From Puccinia triticina (Eukaryota > Basidiomycota > Pucciniomycetes > Pucciniales > Pucciniaceae): DNA of 64,000 nt. The notes beneath the pieces were generated by a model. It saw only the letters and a program-made list of their open reading frames with translations. It was not told where the DNA came from and did not search any database. Of this stretch, positions 23,704 to 34,779 are shown piece after piece (position 1 is the stretch's first letter; each line of letters opens with the position of its first letter). The stretch covers positions 5,854,001 to 5,918,000 of the forward strand of contig NC_070567.1 in NCBI RefSeq assembly GCF_026914185.1, given 5' to 3'. The translations under genes were made by a program, and so were the position numbers.

Positions 23704-24708
23704 TGTGGTCGACGCTCTTGTATAGGAAGGAAAAATTCAAAAATTTTAGCTTACACACAAGTTTCACAGTTACATAGTTCTGTTACATATACATAGCAAG
23801 TCTACATAGTAATTTTTACATATACATGCATATTTACAGTCATTTCTTGTTGCATACTCCTAATGTATGCAGTGTTACAAACCATCTTTTACACTATATT
23901 TGAATAACCAGAGATCCGGAGTTAATTATTGGAGGGATTGAAAGTCCAAGTCCACGTAGAGGCTTTGACCCTCAAAACCTGATAAGAAGTATGTACAGGT
24001 CCTTATCTTGTTGCTATTGGGGCACTTCTTTGAACATGACAACTATTTTTCTCTAGAATATTCCAATCCTTCTTGTTGCTAAGGCAAAACTTCCATTACA
24101 GTTGATAGACCATTTTGGAACATTCTATTTCTTCTTGGTTTCATGTATTGTTGCACAGCCTCTGCTGTATTGTTGCACAGCCTCTGCTGTATTGTTGCAC
24201 AGCCTCTGCTGTATTGTTGCACAGCCTCTGCTGTATTGTTGCACAGCCTCTGCTGTATTGTTGCACAGCCTCTGCTGTATCCACAGTTACTAGAATATTC
24301 CATACTTGTATTGCTGTGCTACCTGCACTTTTTGCAGGGAAATTGTAATCCTCCAGGGGGCAAAAATCCCTCACTCTTGTCTATAAAAGGAGGCTCTCCT
24401 CCACTGTTTTTCTGGTTCCTCATGCAAAAGTACACAGAGTACCTAGCCAACAAATAATTGTAAACACGACAGCACATATTTACTACGCAATATATATACC
24501 AGTTACACCCTACAAATAACCAATACTTCGCCAGAAGAGTCCCAAATAATCCCTTGTGAGGCTATTAACAACTACACTGTCCACATCTTCTTCTTCCAAG
24601 CTTAGCTTGGGGGTGTTGTCAGTCTGATATTCAGAGAGGCAGGGGTTTCCCCACACATACTTCTCTAAATTCAGCCAAAAGGGGTGCAACCCACTTTTGG
24701 AGTCTCAC
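23704..24708 (+). repeat. 5' LTR of the Gypsy element
   Basis: Begins TGTGGTCGACGCTC. TATA box (tctataaaagg) near 24380. About 1005 bp, 88 bp longer than the 3' LTR, which is exactly four extra copies of a 22-bp minisatellite. Confidence 0.93.
24145..24282 (+). repeat. 22-bp minisatellite in the 5' LTR, six copies
   Basis: Unit tattgttgcacagcctctgc plus tg, six near-perfect copies. The 3' LTR (31040-31089) has two copies. Being a multiple of 22, it is read through in all frames of one strand. Confidence 0.92.
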
Positions 24709-25156
24709 AACTGGTGTCCCAACAGTGGCACAGTTAGTTGGAAGTAGTTTTAAAAAGAATTATTAGGAGGCCTGAAGTTTTTTTGAGGACCACTGCAAAT
24801 TCGAATCTAGCAAGTAACAGAATTCATCGGTCAATTGATAACCTTCAACATTACGGAAAACAGAAACCAAAATCAGCCATAAAATAATTGTGAAAGATTT
24901 AACAACCTCAGATAGAAATTTTTATAGTTAATCTTATTCATCCGGAATCCGAGTTTGGGTTGGTGAATAAGAATAGTAAGTAAAGTATCAAGAATTGAGA
25001 AAGCCCTGGTCACAGAATACCAGAGAAATCATATTATAGGGATCAATAGGATCCAACCTGTTTTTTTGAAAGAGGAATAAACTAACACAGCTTCTATTTT
25101 TAGTACTGATCACAGTTTTTTGTTTAAGTTTGTAGGAAAGAGATCACTTAGCTGTC

Positions 25157-28100
25157 ATGTCTTTCAATTTACCTGGGGATTTGGAAGCAGGAACGGAACA
25201 AGGAAACAGCGGCATGAACCTGGACAATCCACTCCTTCCACAAGTCAGACCAAACCTACCGTTACAAAATACAGCTTCAACAAGCAAGACAAGAGCCCTA
25301 GGCCAAACTGGGCAAATAACTGCAAGTGGATTAGGAGTAGCTTCAGGTTCTGGAGCACCCCCAACTACTGGAGCACCTTCAACTTCTGCAGTCGACCAAG
25401 CTGAAAAACTCTTCAAGACAATAACACCCACAAAGCACCGGAAAGAAGCATCACAATCCACATATCCAAGAAACCTTGATATGGGTCAAAGGACCCCAAT
25501 ACGCGAAGTAAGACAGAAGGTTGTGAAGATTGAAAACGATACTCTCAAATTTGAAGGTGAAAGGTTGAAAACATTTTTATTGAGATATGAACGGGCAGCA
25601 GAGGCATGTGGAGCCAGCAACTGGGACATGGTTATGCAAATCGACAGGTTTGTGATTGGCGAAGACTTGAAAGAAGAACTTGAAACATTAGAAGGATACG
25701 AAGAACGGGACTGGGATCTTTTGAAAGAGAGTGTGACGGAAGTTTGGGGAGATTACTATACCCAGATAAAGTATACAGTTCAAGACTTACATGATTTGGC
25801 TGAGGGAATTGCAAAGAAGGGTGGATTAAAAGACATCCACGATTATAGGGAATTTGTCTCAAAGTTCATGATGATTGTCAAATATCTAGTGACAAATGAG
25901 CATATCACCTCTCAACAGGATGTAGTCTACTTGTTTTTGGCAGCATTCTCCAAGGAATCACAAAGGAATATCAAACGTGAATTGATAAAAGGAGAGAAGA
26001 TCAAATACGGAAAGGACGGATACTGCAAACCACCGGAAATCAAGGATCTCATCAATTATGCGGAAATAGAGATGAAGGCTGGTTCAGAAGACACCTTTGG
26101 ATACGGAAGGGCTTTTGCTGAGTCAAACAAAGTCATGCAGAAGCTGTTGGATGTAAAAAAAGGGAGTGATAAAGGTAAAGTATTAAGGCAGAAAATGCTA
26201 GATGAGAACCCTGTAGGTAAACTGGAAGGAAAAGTGGATGAACTTACCAAATTCATGCAAAATCTCCAGAATCAAATGGCACAAACAAACTCCAAGGAAG
26301 AAAATGCTCAAGGAAGACCAGAAACTCAGAGGAAACTATATGAGCCACGAGAAAGGATCTGCTATTACTGTCAAAAGGAAGGCCACAGCACTCTCAACTG
26401 CTTTGCATTGGAAAATGATGAAAAGGAGGGATTAGTGAGACGCATGGGAAAGGAGTATTATTTACCTAATGGAGAGAAGATACCTTTTGACCGCTCAAGA
26501 CCGATTCGAACCGTTGTAGCAGGCGCCTCAGCAGATCCTAAAATGAAGAAATTATCAACTCAACTAGCTTTTGCGGAGCCACCATCAACATATCCTAACA
26601 ACATTCCTTTAGAATCCGGGAAAATCAAGACAGAACCAATCAGCATCATGAAGAAGGCAAGTCCTGATGTAGTGTCATCAGTAGGAATAGTAAATTGGAA
26701 TGCACCAGGGCCTCAAGCGGAAAATTTTCTGAAGCAACTTCCTCTAGAGACGTACGGTTTGCAAGCACGAAAGGGTGGATTTTCAGGAAGAAAGGAGAAA
26801 ACTGAGACAAAGGAAGATCTTAAAACCAGAACATCAATGGATATTGATCAAATATATGTCAAGGAACCAGTTATACCCCCAATAAGGCGACCAGTGAAAG
26901 CAAAATCTGAATCTCAAAGCATAGAGTTGGAATTGGTAAATGAGGTTCAAAAGTCAGTCATCCCATTAACCCTTTCTCAACTTTCAAAAGCTTGTCCGCA
27001 GTTCACAGAAGAAATGATCAAGCAACTTACCAAAAAACTGCCACAAGTTCAACAAGAATCAGCTCCCACCTTTATAGCCTCCAGTCCAAGGTCCCCAGAA
27101 GAGGAACAGATTCTTTCAGCATCAATGAAAATAAATGAGCAAAAGAAAGCATTAGAAGGAACAGCTTATTATAGTTGCGCACTGGGATTTGTGAAAACAT
27201 TCATGGAAGGCCAAGAAGTGAATTTCCTGGTTGACTCTGGTTCAATGGTAAATTTGATCCCTGAAGGATTAGCCTTTCACCTGGGATTGGAAATAACCCA
27301 CATTGAAATACCTCTTTCAGGAGTAGGAGGGGAGCAGTGCAACATCACAGGAGTGGTTGAGTTTTGCCCTCTAACAATTGGAAGCTTCACAGGACCAATT
27401 CATCTATTTACCGCGATAAAAGCAACATTGCCTATACTAGGACAACCATTTTTATTTGACAACCAGTGTATGCTGGAATACTTCCGCCGGGGAGAAATAT
27501 TAACGTTTCAGGGCCATAATGAAAGAAGAGTTCAAGTCACATTAGCTAGGGCATATGAAGGATACGGTTGGGAAAGGACAAAACAGTGTTTGGAAGAACC
27601 ACTCACCACTGGATGTCTTACAAAGTCAGCTGGCTCCCAAGTCAAAGGAGAAATCATACAAAATGGAAGAAAAGGTGTGTCTAGCTGTTTAGAAAGGTTG
27701 CGTGAACTGATGAATTTTTTTCCTATAAAAAAGAAATCATACAAGCAAAGGAACCCCAGCTTGGGATTGGAGTGTCATACCATTCAATTCTCAAGTTCAG
27801 CAAGGGTTACAGATTTTTCAGCAGAAGGCAATATGAGCTCCAACCCAGAACGGCAAATGAAGAACTTACTTGCAGATGGAATTGGATCTAGAACTCAGGC
27901 AGATATGTGCAAGCGCTGGACAAATGGAGATCTGTGGTGCTTCACCAAGTATAAGCCTGTGGGAAAGAAGGTAAAACCAGTCAATGAACCTATGCCTCAG
28001 AAAATCAATCCACCTTTGCAGAGGCCACCACTTTCAAGAGATCCTTATCAAACTCCACTTACGCCATCACCCCCTGAATTTCAGCCAACATTAAAAGTCA

Positions 28101-28384
28101 CTGAAGAAAGATTGAAAGTTGTAAATTTTGGACCCCCAGGATGGCTACTAACAGAAGAACTCAAATTGTTTAAGCATGTCATTGTTTTGCGGGAAAAAGC
28201 ATTTGCTTTCTGTCCGCAAGAAAGAGGGCTTCTTAAACACTCATATGGCTTACCTTATGTCATCCCAGTAGTAGAACACCAGCCATGGCAGAAAAAACCA
28301 ATTCCAATTCCAGCAGCCATTAGAGAAGAATTTACAAACCGAGTAGGGAACTCCCTGCCACGACGGAGGATAGTTTCAACTTGA
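25157..28384 (+). CDS. Gag-protease polyprotein of the Gypsy element
   Basis: 1075 codons from MSFNLPG. Residues about 110-330 form a retrotransposon Gag-like helical domain. A CCHC zinc knuckle starts near residue 402 (CYYCQKEGHSTLNC, spacing C-x2-C-x4-H-x4-C). The aspartic protease active site is at about residue 693 (FLVDSGSMVNLIP), followed by the flap and the ILGQPFL motif. The frame ends soon after the linker that normally precedes reverse transcriptase (PIPAAIREEF), and the junction residues (SLPRRRIVST) belong to foreign sequence. The frame is intact, so Gag and protease could still be made, with other elements supplying the polymerase. Confidence 0.9.
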   Translation: MSFNLPGDLEAGTEQGNSGMNLDNPLLPQVRPNLPLQNTASTSKTRALGQTGQITASGLGVASGSGAPPTTGAPSTSAVDQAEKLFKTITPTKHRKEASQSTYPRNLDMGQRTPIREVRQKVVKIENDTLKFEGERLKTFLLRYERAAEACGASNWDMVMQIDRFVIGEDLKEELETLEGYEERDWDLLKESVTEVWGDYYTQIKYTVQDLHDLAEGIAKKGGLKDIHDYREFVSKFMMIVKYLVTNEHITSQQDVVYLFLAAFSKESQRNIKRELIKGEKIKYGKDGYCKPPEIKDLINYAEIEMKAGSEDTFGYGRAFAESNKVMQKLLDVKKGSDKGKVLRQKMLDENPVGKLEGKVDELTKFMQNLQNQMAQTNSKEENAQGRPETQRKLYEPRERICYYCQKEGHSTLNCFALENDEKEGLVRRMGKEYYLPNGEKIPFDRSRPIRTVVAGASADPKMKKLSTQLAFAEPPSTYPNNIPLESGKIKTEPISIMKKASPDVVSSVGIVNWNAPGPQAENFLKQLPLETYGLQARKGGFSGRKEKTETKEDLKTRTSMDIDQIYVKEPVIPPIRRPVKAKSESQSIELELVNEVQKSVIPLTLSQLSKACPQFTEEMIKQLTKKLPQVQQESAPTFIASSPRSPEEEQILSASMKINEQKKALEGTAYYSCALGFVKTFMEGQEVNFLVDSGSMVNLIPEGLAFHLGLEITHIEIPLSGVGGEQCNITGVVEFCPLTIGSFTGPIHLFTAIKATLPILGQPFLFDNQCMLEYFRRGEILTFQGHNERRVQVTLARAYEGYGWERTKQCLEEPLTTGCLTKSAGSQVKGEIIQNGRKGVSSCLERLRELMNFFPIKKKSYKQRNPSLGLECHTIQFSSSARVTDFSAEGNMSSNPERQMKNLLADGIGSRTQADMCKRWTNGDLWCFTKYKPVGKKVKPVNEPMPQKINPPLQRPPLSRDPYQTPLTPSPPEFQPTLKVTEERLKVVNFGPPGWLLTEELKLFKHVIVLREKAFAFCPQERGLLKHSYGLPYVIPVVEHQPWQKKPIPIPAAIREEFTNRVGNSLPRRRIVST

Positions 28385-29390
28385 CTGGCCGACATATCTA
28401 AATAGCTTACACTGTCAAAAGGGGACGCTGATTCCATGGATTCTGAACGGATTCTCTTGAAGGCGGGCGGAGCATCCGAGCTTCGAGTTGATGAAGGATA
28501 GACCGTGCTGGATGCCGCTTCCGAGCTGCCCTTGCAGGGACTTTTGTAGAGTGGACCAGGCTGAGACTTGATGTAGGGGATCAAACAGCCTGCCGATCTT
28601 CTTCCTTCGGAGCTGGGCGCTTGAAACAGAGCCTACATGAGTAAGAAGTAAAAATAAAATAAAATAAAATAGAAGCGAGGTAAGTATGGAGTTCAGATAG
28701 AAGGAGGAAAGAAATCAGTACATACATTTTCTTGGGGAGCAGTTTCAAAGACCAGAACAGGAATATCGGGCGCAATATCAACCGCTTTGCCTTTGGGATC
28801 GATGGGCGAGATGAATTCAGGAGATGGCATGAAGTCGGGGAGGCTTCTGAAGTAGCCGGCGGAGCCTGTAAAAAACTGTGGATGACATTTCTTTTCATGC
28901 GCATCCAGGGATTCTCGACCTCAGCGGCCGACGCTTCGGATGGACCTTCAAGGATTTCTGGGTTGGTTTGAAGGGTGCTACAACCCGGTACAGAGGCAAA
29001 GGTAGGAGCCCGAGGCTCACTCGGAGAGTTTGCAAGCATATCCTGCAGGGAGAACGGATGAAATAATTGAGTTAGACTAATATTCATTGGGGTCTTGGAT
29101 GACGAAGGAATACATACCTCCTCGGAAGGGTTGGATGGACGAACGGAATTCTTCAAGGACATAGGATAGGCCATGATCACTAACAACACCCGCAAGCTCA
29201 ATATGTATGATTGATGAGTGGATGAGTGGTGCGCAAATTATTGGAGGAACAGGAGTCGATGAGGAGGGAAAGAACTCACCACAGGCTCTTCTTTTTATAT
29301 CCATCAAGAGCCTATCTGAGCTGGTTGGAGAGGGGACGAACTGAGACGTTGAGAGAGCCTGAGACCCCCAACTTCCAGGCAGTTTGGCTG
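28385..29390 (-). pseudogene. Antisense intron-containing host-gene fragment inside Gypsy
   Basis: On the minus strand, coding-like segments are separated by introns with good signals, for example GTATGT...CTGCAG about 29116-29043 and GTATGT...ATGTAG about 28728-28633. The last two segments join in frame: one containing FRSLPDFMPSPEF and KGKAVDIAPDIPV, the next beginning ALFQAPSSEGRR and continuing into a Ser-rich tail. The beginning, near 29300, overlaps a TATA-like element. It sits exactly where reverse transcriptase and integrase should be. I do not recognise the protein family. Confidence 0.55.
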
Positions 29391-30600
29391 ACACGTACTC
29401 ATTCTCAATTGCCGAGGCTGCCGGACCAAATAGTTACCACCAAAACTCCGCCAGCAGCACGGAGCAACTTCCGTCTCTATTTGGATCTTCAGATTAAAAA
29501 GGCTGTACTCAACACATCAGCCTACGACATTTGTGTTAAGAGAACAGAAAGGAAGAAAGTATATTGACCAGGCTTGCAGATCTGCTACTACCTGTATCAG
29601 AGCTCGAAGATGGCAAGAACAAAGTTTGAAACACCTGCAAGTAGGGGTAGCACTGCCCAACTCCACAGTACAGGGTCAGCCACAGAAGACACATCACTTC
29701 CAGGAATACAGGAGGTTACATGAAACTCGAGCAGCAGAGGATGATCAGCAAGTTACACTACACATTGTTCCAAAAATTCTGAATTGTTGACACACTCAGA
29801 AATCACCCGGAGAGGATTCCTCAAAGTAAGAGAAGGAACACCTCAACACAACTTATGCAAACAAAAACATCCAAACACCCATCTACTAGTAATTCAAGAC
29901 ACACGCATACCATTCAAGACACATGGACAAAAAGTAAAGAACAATCTGGAAAATACACTAAGTGAAAACATGGATTGAGAGGTGATGTCTGTTCATCAAC
30001 AGAGGTAAGTAATTCTGAAGGATGTGCTGATGCACTCTTTTCTCACAGACGTACTGGAGATATAGTTTTTCTTAGATTGAAAAATGCCACATTTGAGTGG
30101 GAAAACCACAAGCTTGTTCTTTTGTAGGATTGGGTTTGTTGCTAAACAACTTTATTGAATGTTTTGAGGACTGGATCACGGAAAAAAGATTCCACAAAGG
30201 GAATATCAGGGGTCAATCTAAAGGTCCAATATCAAGCATTAAAAATGTTTCAATGATTTTATTATCATCCAAGTTGGGGGTTGACTTACCCGGATAACCC
30301 TATTTTATATGGTGCAAAGGCACAAATTTTGCTAGACAATTGATTTTTTTTAGCCCTGATCATTGAAGATCAGAGAGCAACAAATCTTCATTCTGCAAAG
30401 AGAATAACTTGTGGAATACCTATTCAAATGACACATAATCATGACAGAAAATTTCTATTTTCAAAAGAACATCTGTTGAGAGGAAATTGAACCAGTACAT
30501 TCTTTTGGATGTCTCAACCAATGTTGAGGGAGAGATACACACTTAATTTAGCATTCAAATTCAGCAATTGTCTGGGGACAGACAATAAGTTGGGGGAGGA
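29391..30600 (+). other. 3' internal region of the Gypsy element
   Basis: No long ORF and no integrase motif. From about 29540 the base composition resembles the Gag region, so this is probably the retroelement's own 3' part after the captured segment. It ends with the polypurine tract gggggagga at 30592-30600. Confidence 0.5.
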
Positions 30601-31517
30601 TGTGGTCGACGCTCTTGTATAGGAAGGAAAAATTCAAAAATTTTAGCTTACACACAAGTTTCACAGTTACATAGTTCTGTTACATATACATAGCAAGTCT
30701 ACATAGTAATTTTTACATATACATGCATATTTACAGTCATTTCTTGTTGCATACTCCTAATGTATGCAGTGTTACAAACCATCTTTTACACTATATTTGA
30801 ATAACCAGAGATCCGGAGTTAATTATTGGAGGGATTGAAAGTCCAAGTCCACGTAGAGGCTTTGACCCTCAAAACCTGATAAGAAGTATGTACAGGTCCT
30901 TATCTTGTTGCTATTGGGGCACTTCTTTGAACATGACAACTATTTTTCTCTAGAATATTCCAATCCTTCTTGTTGCTAAGGCAAAACTTCCATTACAGTT
31001 GATAGACCATTTTGGAACATTCTATTTCTTCTTGGTTTCATGTATTGTTGCACAGCCTCTGCTGTATTGTTGCACAGCCTCTGCTGTATCCACAGTTACT
31101 AGAATATTCCATACTTGTATTGCTGTGCTACCTGCACTTTTTGCAGGGAAATTGTAATCCTCCAGGGGGCAAAAATCCCTCACTCTTGTCTATAAAAGGA
31201 GGCTCTCCTCCACTGTTTTTCTGGTTCCTCATGCAAAAGTACACAGAGTACCTAGCCAACAAATAATTGTAAACACGACAGCACATATTTACTACGCAAT
31301 ATATATACCAGTTACACCCTACAAATAACCAATACTTCGCCAGAAGAGTCCCAAATAATCCCTTGTAAGGCTATTAACAACTACACTGTCCACATCTTCT
31401 TCTTCCAAGCTTAGCTTGGGGGTGTTGTCAGTCTGATATTTAGAGAGGCAGGGGTTTCCCCACACATACTTCTCTAAATTCAGCCAAAAGGGGTGCAACC
31501 CACTTTTGGAGTCTCAC
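30601..31517 (+). repeat. 3' LTR of the Gypsy element
   Basis: Nearly identical to the 5' LTR apart from two visible substitutions (ccttgtaagg for ccttgtgagg, tgatatttag for tgatattcag) and four fewer minisatellite units. Confidence 0.93.
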
Positions 31518-31659
31518 ACCGTCTTTTTCCTGATTTCCTGGAGCTCCTGGAGGGTCTTTCCAGTCAGGAATCCAGGTCCCCAGGAGATGTTCCAGGTCGT
31601 GATTTTTTCCTGGAAAGTCCGACCTGGACAACTTCCTGGAGGTGGTTTGAAACCCCCTA

Positions 31660-33241
31660 ATACCTGTCACCTGTCCTGTATTATAATTTCCCTGTCATCT
31701 GTGTGCTACAATCGCCCTGTCACCTGTCCACTGTCATTTTTTTCCTGTCCCCTGTCACTGCAAGAAGAAGTTGCACAACTGAAACCAGTTGAAATGCAAG
31801 AGCTCCAGAGAAGGCAGTAGCACAACACAAGCTTTGTTCAAGGTTGGTGTTGAAAAACCTTCAATTCACAGTGACTCAGTCTAAAAAAACCAACATGTGT
31901 TTTGGTGGAGCTACAATGGCTAATTCCTGCATTGGAAAGCAATCCAATCCCTGTGTTGTTATCTATCAAGGATTTGATTGCTTCTATGAAAAATACCTGG
32001 TATTGGTATCAGATTGGGAGACCAATCCAATACTTGGTTTTTTTAAGAGTGAGTATTAGGCCATCAAGTCATTTCAATTTTCCATTACACATCAAACATG
32101 TTTTGTTGATCACAATGCTTGTATACAAAGAAATATTGGCTCTATGAAGAACTATCAGCCAAAAAATTGCAGATAATCTGTCCTGTTTCTTTTTACCCCC
32201 GTTTCCTGACTGTTTGCCGCTTTCTTCTGATATCAATATGATTTTTGTTCATTAGACTACAGTCTTAGTGACTACTGGATCAATGCTGAATTTGAGAAAC
32301 ATGGCCATGTTCAACATCAATAAGAATTTTTGAAGACAGCTTTCAACATCAGTCCAGTTTGTAGAAGACACCATTCACTAATGCTTGTTTCCCACATTGC
32401 ACTACAAAAGAAACTCACTCAACTGCTAAATATACATGCCTAAGTGAACAAATCCAATCTCATAAATTGAGAAAGAGGCTGGCATCCTAATCAGTTGCGG
32501 ATACAGGTAAGCAAAGCAAACCTTGTCCCACAGTCCAAAATTGCTGCAGTGGGGGAGAAAAAACTGGTTACATCCCTTGGATGCATACAGATGCCACACA
32601 CGCGAGCAGGAAGATGAAGCTTGTGGAAAATACTGGCCACCAGTCACTTGCAGTCAGAATAAGCACAGCAAGCACCAAGTGTAAGCGCCTGGGTCTCTGG
32701 GTGTTGATCAGATACAGATGAGAGATAATGCATCATCCAAATCCCTTAGACACTGTTGTGGTGTGCTGTTCCTGTTCCTTTGCCAAAAGCATTAGTGCAG
32801 CGGTGTTGGTATTGTAAATTTACATACAAACTAAAGTCATTACAAGAGGAGGATCTGTATAGTGTACACAAAGTTATTTCAGGTAGCAAGGGTAGGATCT
32901 GGATGTGTAAGCTTGGGGCTATAAGGGTAGGATTAAATTTTGGGCTGTGGAAAAGTAGCCATGGAGGAGGGAGGAGAGGCTTTGACCCCCAACATCTGGG
33001 ATGGGAGAAGTTAGCAACAGATCTGGCAGCTTTTTTCAGGGTGCGTGGAAGAGGATGCAAGGTGGCTTGGTTGCATAGCAACACATGACTTTATTTCTAT
33101 CTTCTGAAGCCTTGCATGGGAAAGCTTTTCATCCTATAAGTTATAGGTTTAAAAGCTTTACTGACAAACACCATTCATCCAAGCAATTATTTACAGTGAA
33201 AAATTGAAAGGGGCACCCAAAAATCTTGGAACCAGAGTTTT
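31660..33241. other. Stretch without a recognisable gene
   Basis: Starts with a degenerate CCTGTCACCTGTCC-type simple repeat (31662-31762). ORFs are short. Nothing else recognised. Confidence 0.4.
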
Positions 33242-33243
33242 CA

Positions 33244-33267
33244 GCGGCAAAGCCGCCTTAGCCTCAA
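33244..33267 (+). mobile_element. Helitron-type 3' terminus 3 (degenerate)
   Basis: Perfect hairpin GCGGCAAAGCCGC (33244-33256) followed by CTTAGCCT and CAAG where other copies have CTAG. R1 copy 2 begins 12 bp downstream. Confidence 0.4.
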
Positions 33268-33278
33268 GTTGGTGATCT

Positions 33279-34600
33279 AAGTTTATTAAAGACAGCCAAT
33301 CACAGAAATCAAGATCAAGGGTTCCCCCTAGAGATGGCAATTGGTACCCGGGTACCCGCCGCGTGTACATCCGGGTACCGCCTGCTTTTTTGGCCCAAAA
33401 CAGATACCTGTACCCATACTTGGCACCTGCGGCGGCGGTACCCGGGTCTTTCTGGCGGGTACCGGCGGTACCCGCCAAGTTGTTTTTTGTAGATATGTGC
33501 CTGCTCGCCGAGAGGGATCCCTCTCGGGCTTCTGCGAGCTGGTATCAGTATACCTGCCGCTGAGAGAGGATTTATACCTGCTCGCCGAGAGAGATTCCTC
33601 TCGGCGAGCACTGGTATACACACACCAGCTCGCCAAGAGGCATTCCTCTTGGCGAGCTGGTGGGTGTATACCTGCTTGCCGAGAGGAATCCCTCTCACCA
33701 GCTCGCCAAGAGGAATCCCTCTCGGCGAGCTGGTGTGTGTATACCAGTGCTCGCCAAGAGGAATCCCTCTCGGCGAGCTGGTGTGTGTATACCGGTGCTT
33801 GCCAAGAGGAATCCCTCTCGGCGAGCCGGTCATGGTGTGTGTACACCAGCTCTCCGAACTCTCGGCGAGCTGTTGTGTGTACACCAGCTCTCCGACCTCT
33901 CGGCAAGCTGGTGTGTGTACACCAGCTCTCCAAACTCTCGGCGAGCTGGTGTGTGTACACCAGCTCTCCAAACTCTCGGCGAGCTGGTGTGTGTATACCT
34001 GCTCGCCGAGAGGAATCCCTCTTGGCGGGCTGGTGGGCGAGCTGGTGGCGCTGCAGCCGGGGATATCACACAGGACTTGCAGGAGACAAGTCCAGAAGGG
34101 GGTCGGGGACATACACAGCGGAAAATAGGTAGCAGTATTGGCGGGTATCAAGCGGCGGTACCCGGGTACCCGCCTAAAAATCACACAAAAACCAACACCT
34201 GTACCCGTACTATTGGCACCCGCGGCGGCGGTACCCGCGACCCTGATGAGTACCCGCCGGCGGGTGCCGGGTACCGCCGCGCGGGTACCCGTTTGCCATC
34301 TCTAGTTCCCCCTAAAACTCATCAAAATATCAAAATACAAAAAAAACATGGCAAGACTGGGAAAAACCCGACACAAACAGCCCATCATCCTTCCCTGGCT
34401 AGCAGGGTCAAAAATAGTGGGCGGATGACCCCCACCGCGCCGCAAGGGCATTATGCAAAGGGGGGCCAACAAATATAACCCCCCAAACTGCGCAAATGCA
34501 ACAGCGGAGAGGCCTGAGCCAAACCTCTAGCTGGAAGTGCAGCACAGCGGTTTGACTGAGGAACAAATCAACCCGCAACAAGCCTGCTTTTTATTCTTGA
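33279..34600 (-). repeat. R1 LTR-like repeat, copy 2, split by a MITE
   Basis: AATAAA end at 33279-33293 (plus-strand aagtttattaaagac) and GGGTTCCCCCT motif at 33320. After the inserted element (33329-34304) the sequence resumes and carries the GC-rich leader (caacagcgga near 34499) to a minus-strand TATA-like AATAAAAAG near 34590. Confidence 0.6.
33329..34304. mobile_element. Family A hAT-type MITE with palindromic core
   Basis: Begins TAGAGATGGCAA and ends TTGCCATCTCTA. Flanked by a perfect 8-bp duplication, gttccccc, at 33321-33328 and 34305-34312, which places it in the hAT group (TAGAG fits YARNG). Subterminal GGGTACCCG palindromes surround a core (33500-34030) made of repeated CTCGCCGAGAGG/CCTCTCGGCGAG palindromes separated by GTGTGTATACC or GTGTGTACACC linkers. 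No transposase. Confidence 0.9.
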
Positions 34601-34779
34601 CACCTCATGGCCTCAAACACCAGCCTCGCGCAACGGATGTCAAGCCAGCAATTACATACCACGAGTTACAAGCCCAGCGCCATTGTCCCCACCATGCCCA
34701 TGGCCCTGCCGGCGCCTTGCCTGACTGAATCTGACAACCTGCCCAACTTACACCACGGGCCATCCAGGACATCCAGTGG

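Larger units (their letters stand above)
23704..31517 (+). mobile_element. Gypsy-type LTR retrotransposon, non-autonomous
   Basis: Two long terminal repeats, a probable primer-binding region directly after the 5' LTR (ctggtgtcccaacagtgg), a Gag-protease ORF (25157-28384), and a polypurine tract (gggggagga) directly before the 3' LTR. The host sequence accgt is found on both sides (23699-23703 and 31518-31522). If the LTR is taken to end in CACA, the duplication is the 4-bp ccgt. Reverse transcriptase, RNase H and integrase are absent. The LTRs differ by few substitutions, so insertion is recent. Confidence 0.93.
23029..31659. mobile_element. TA-flanked TIR element split by the Gypsy insertion
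   Basis: 23029 starts TAGGGGGTTTCAAACCACCT and 31659 ends with its inverse, AGGTGGTTTGAAACCCCCTA. Similarity between the two ends continues for over 50 bp, through a GGACTTTCCAGGAAAAA stretch. Without the retrotransposon (23704-31517 plus one duplication) the element was about 0.8 kb. The TA at each end suggests a Tc1/mariner-type target. Related short elements with TAGGGGG ends occur at 41063 and 48552. Confidence 0.75.

Noticed and set aside
24079..24457. ORFs across the LTR minisatellite
   Set aside because: The 22-bp unit gives repetitive peptides such as CCTASAVLLHSL in several frames. It is LTR sequence.
33341..34132. Long overlapping ORFs on both strands within the MITE
   Set aside because: The translation is a repetition of the palindromic unit (RREESLSAS-like text in every frame). 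Open frames arise from the repeat period, not from a gene.
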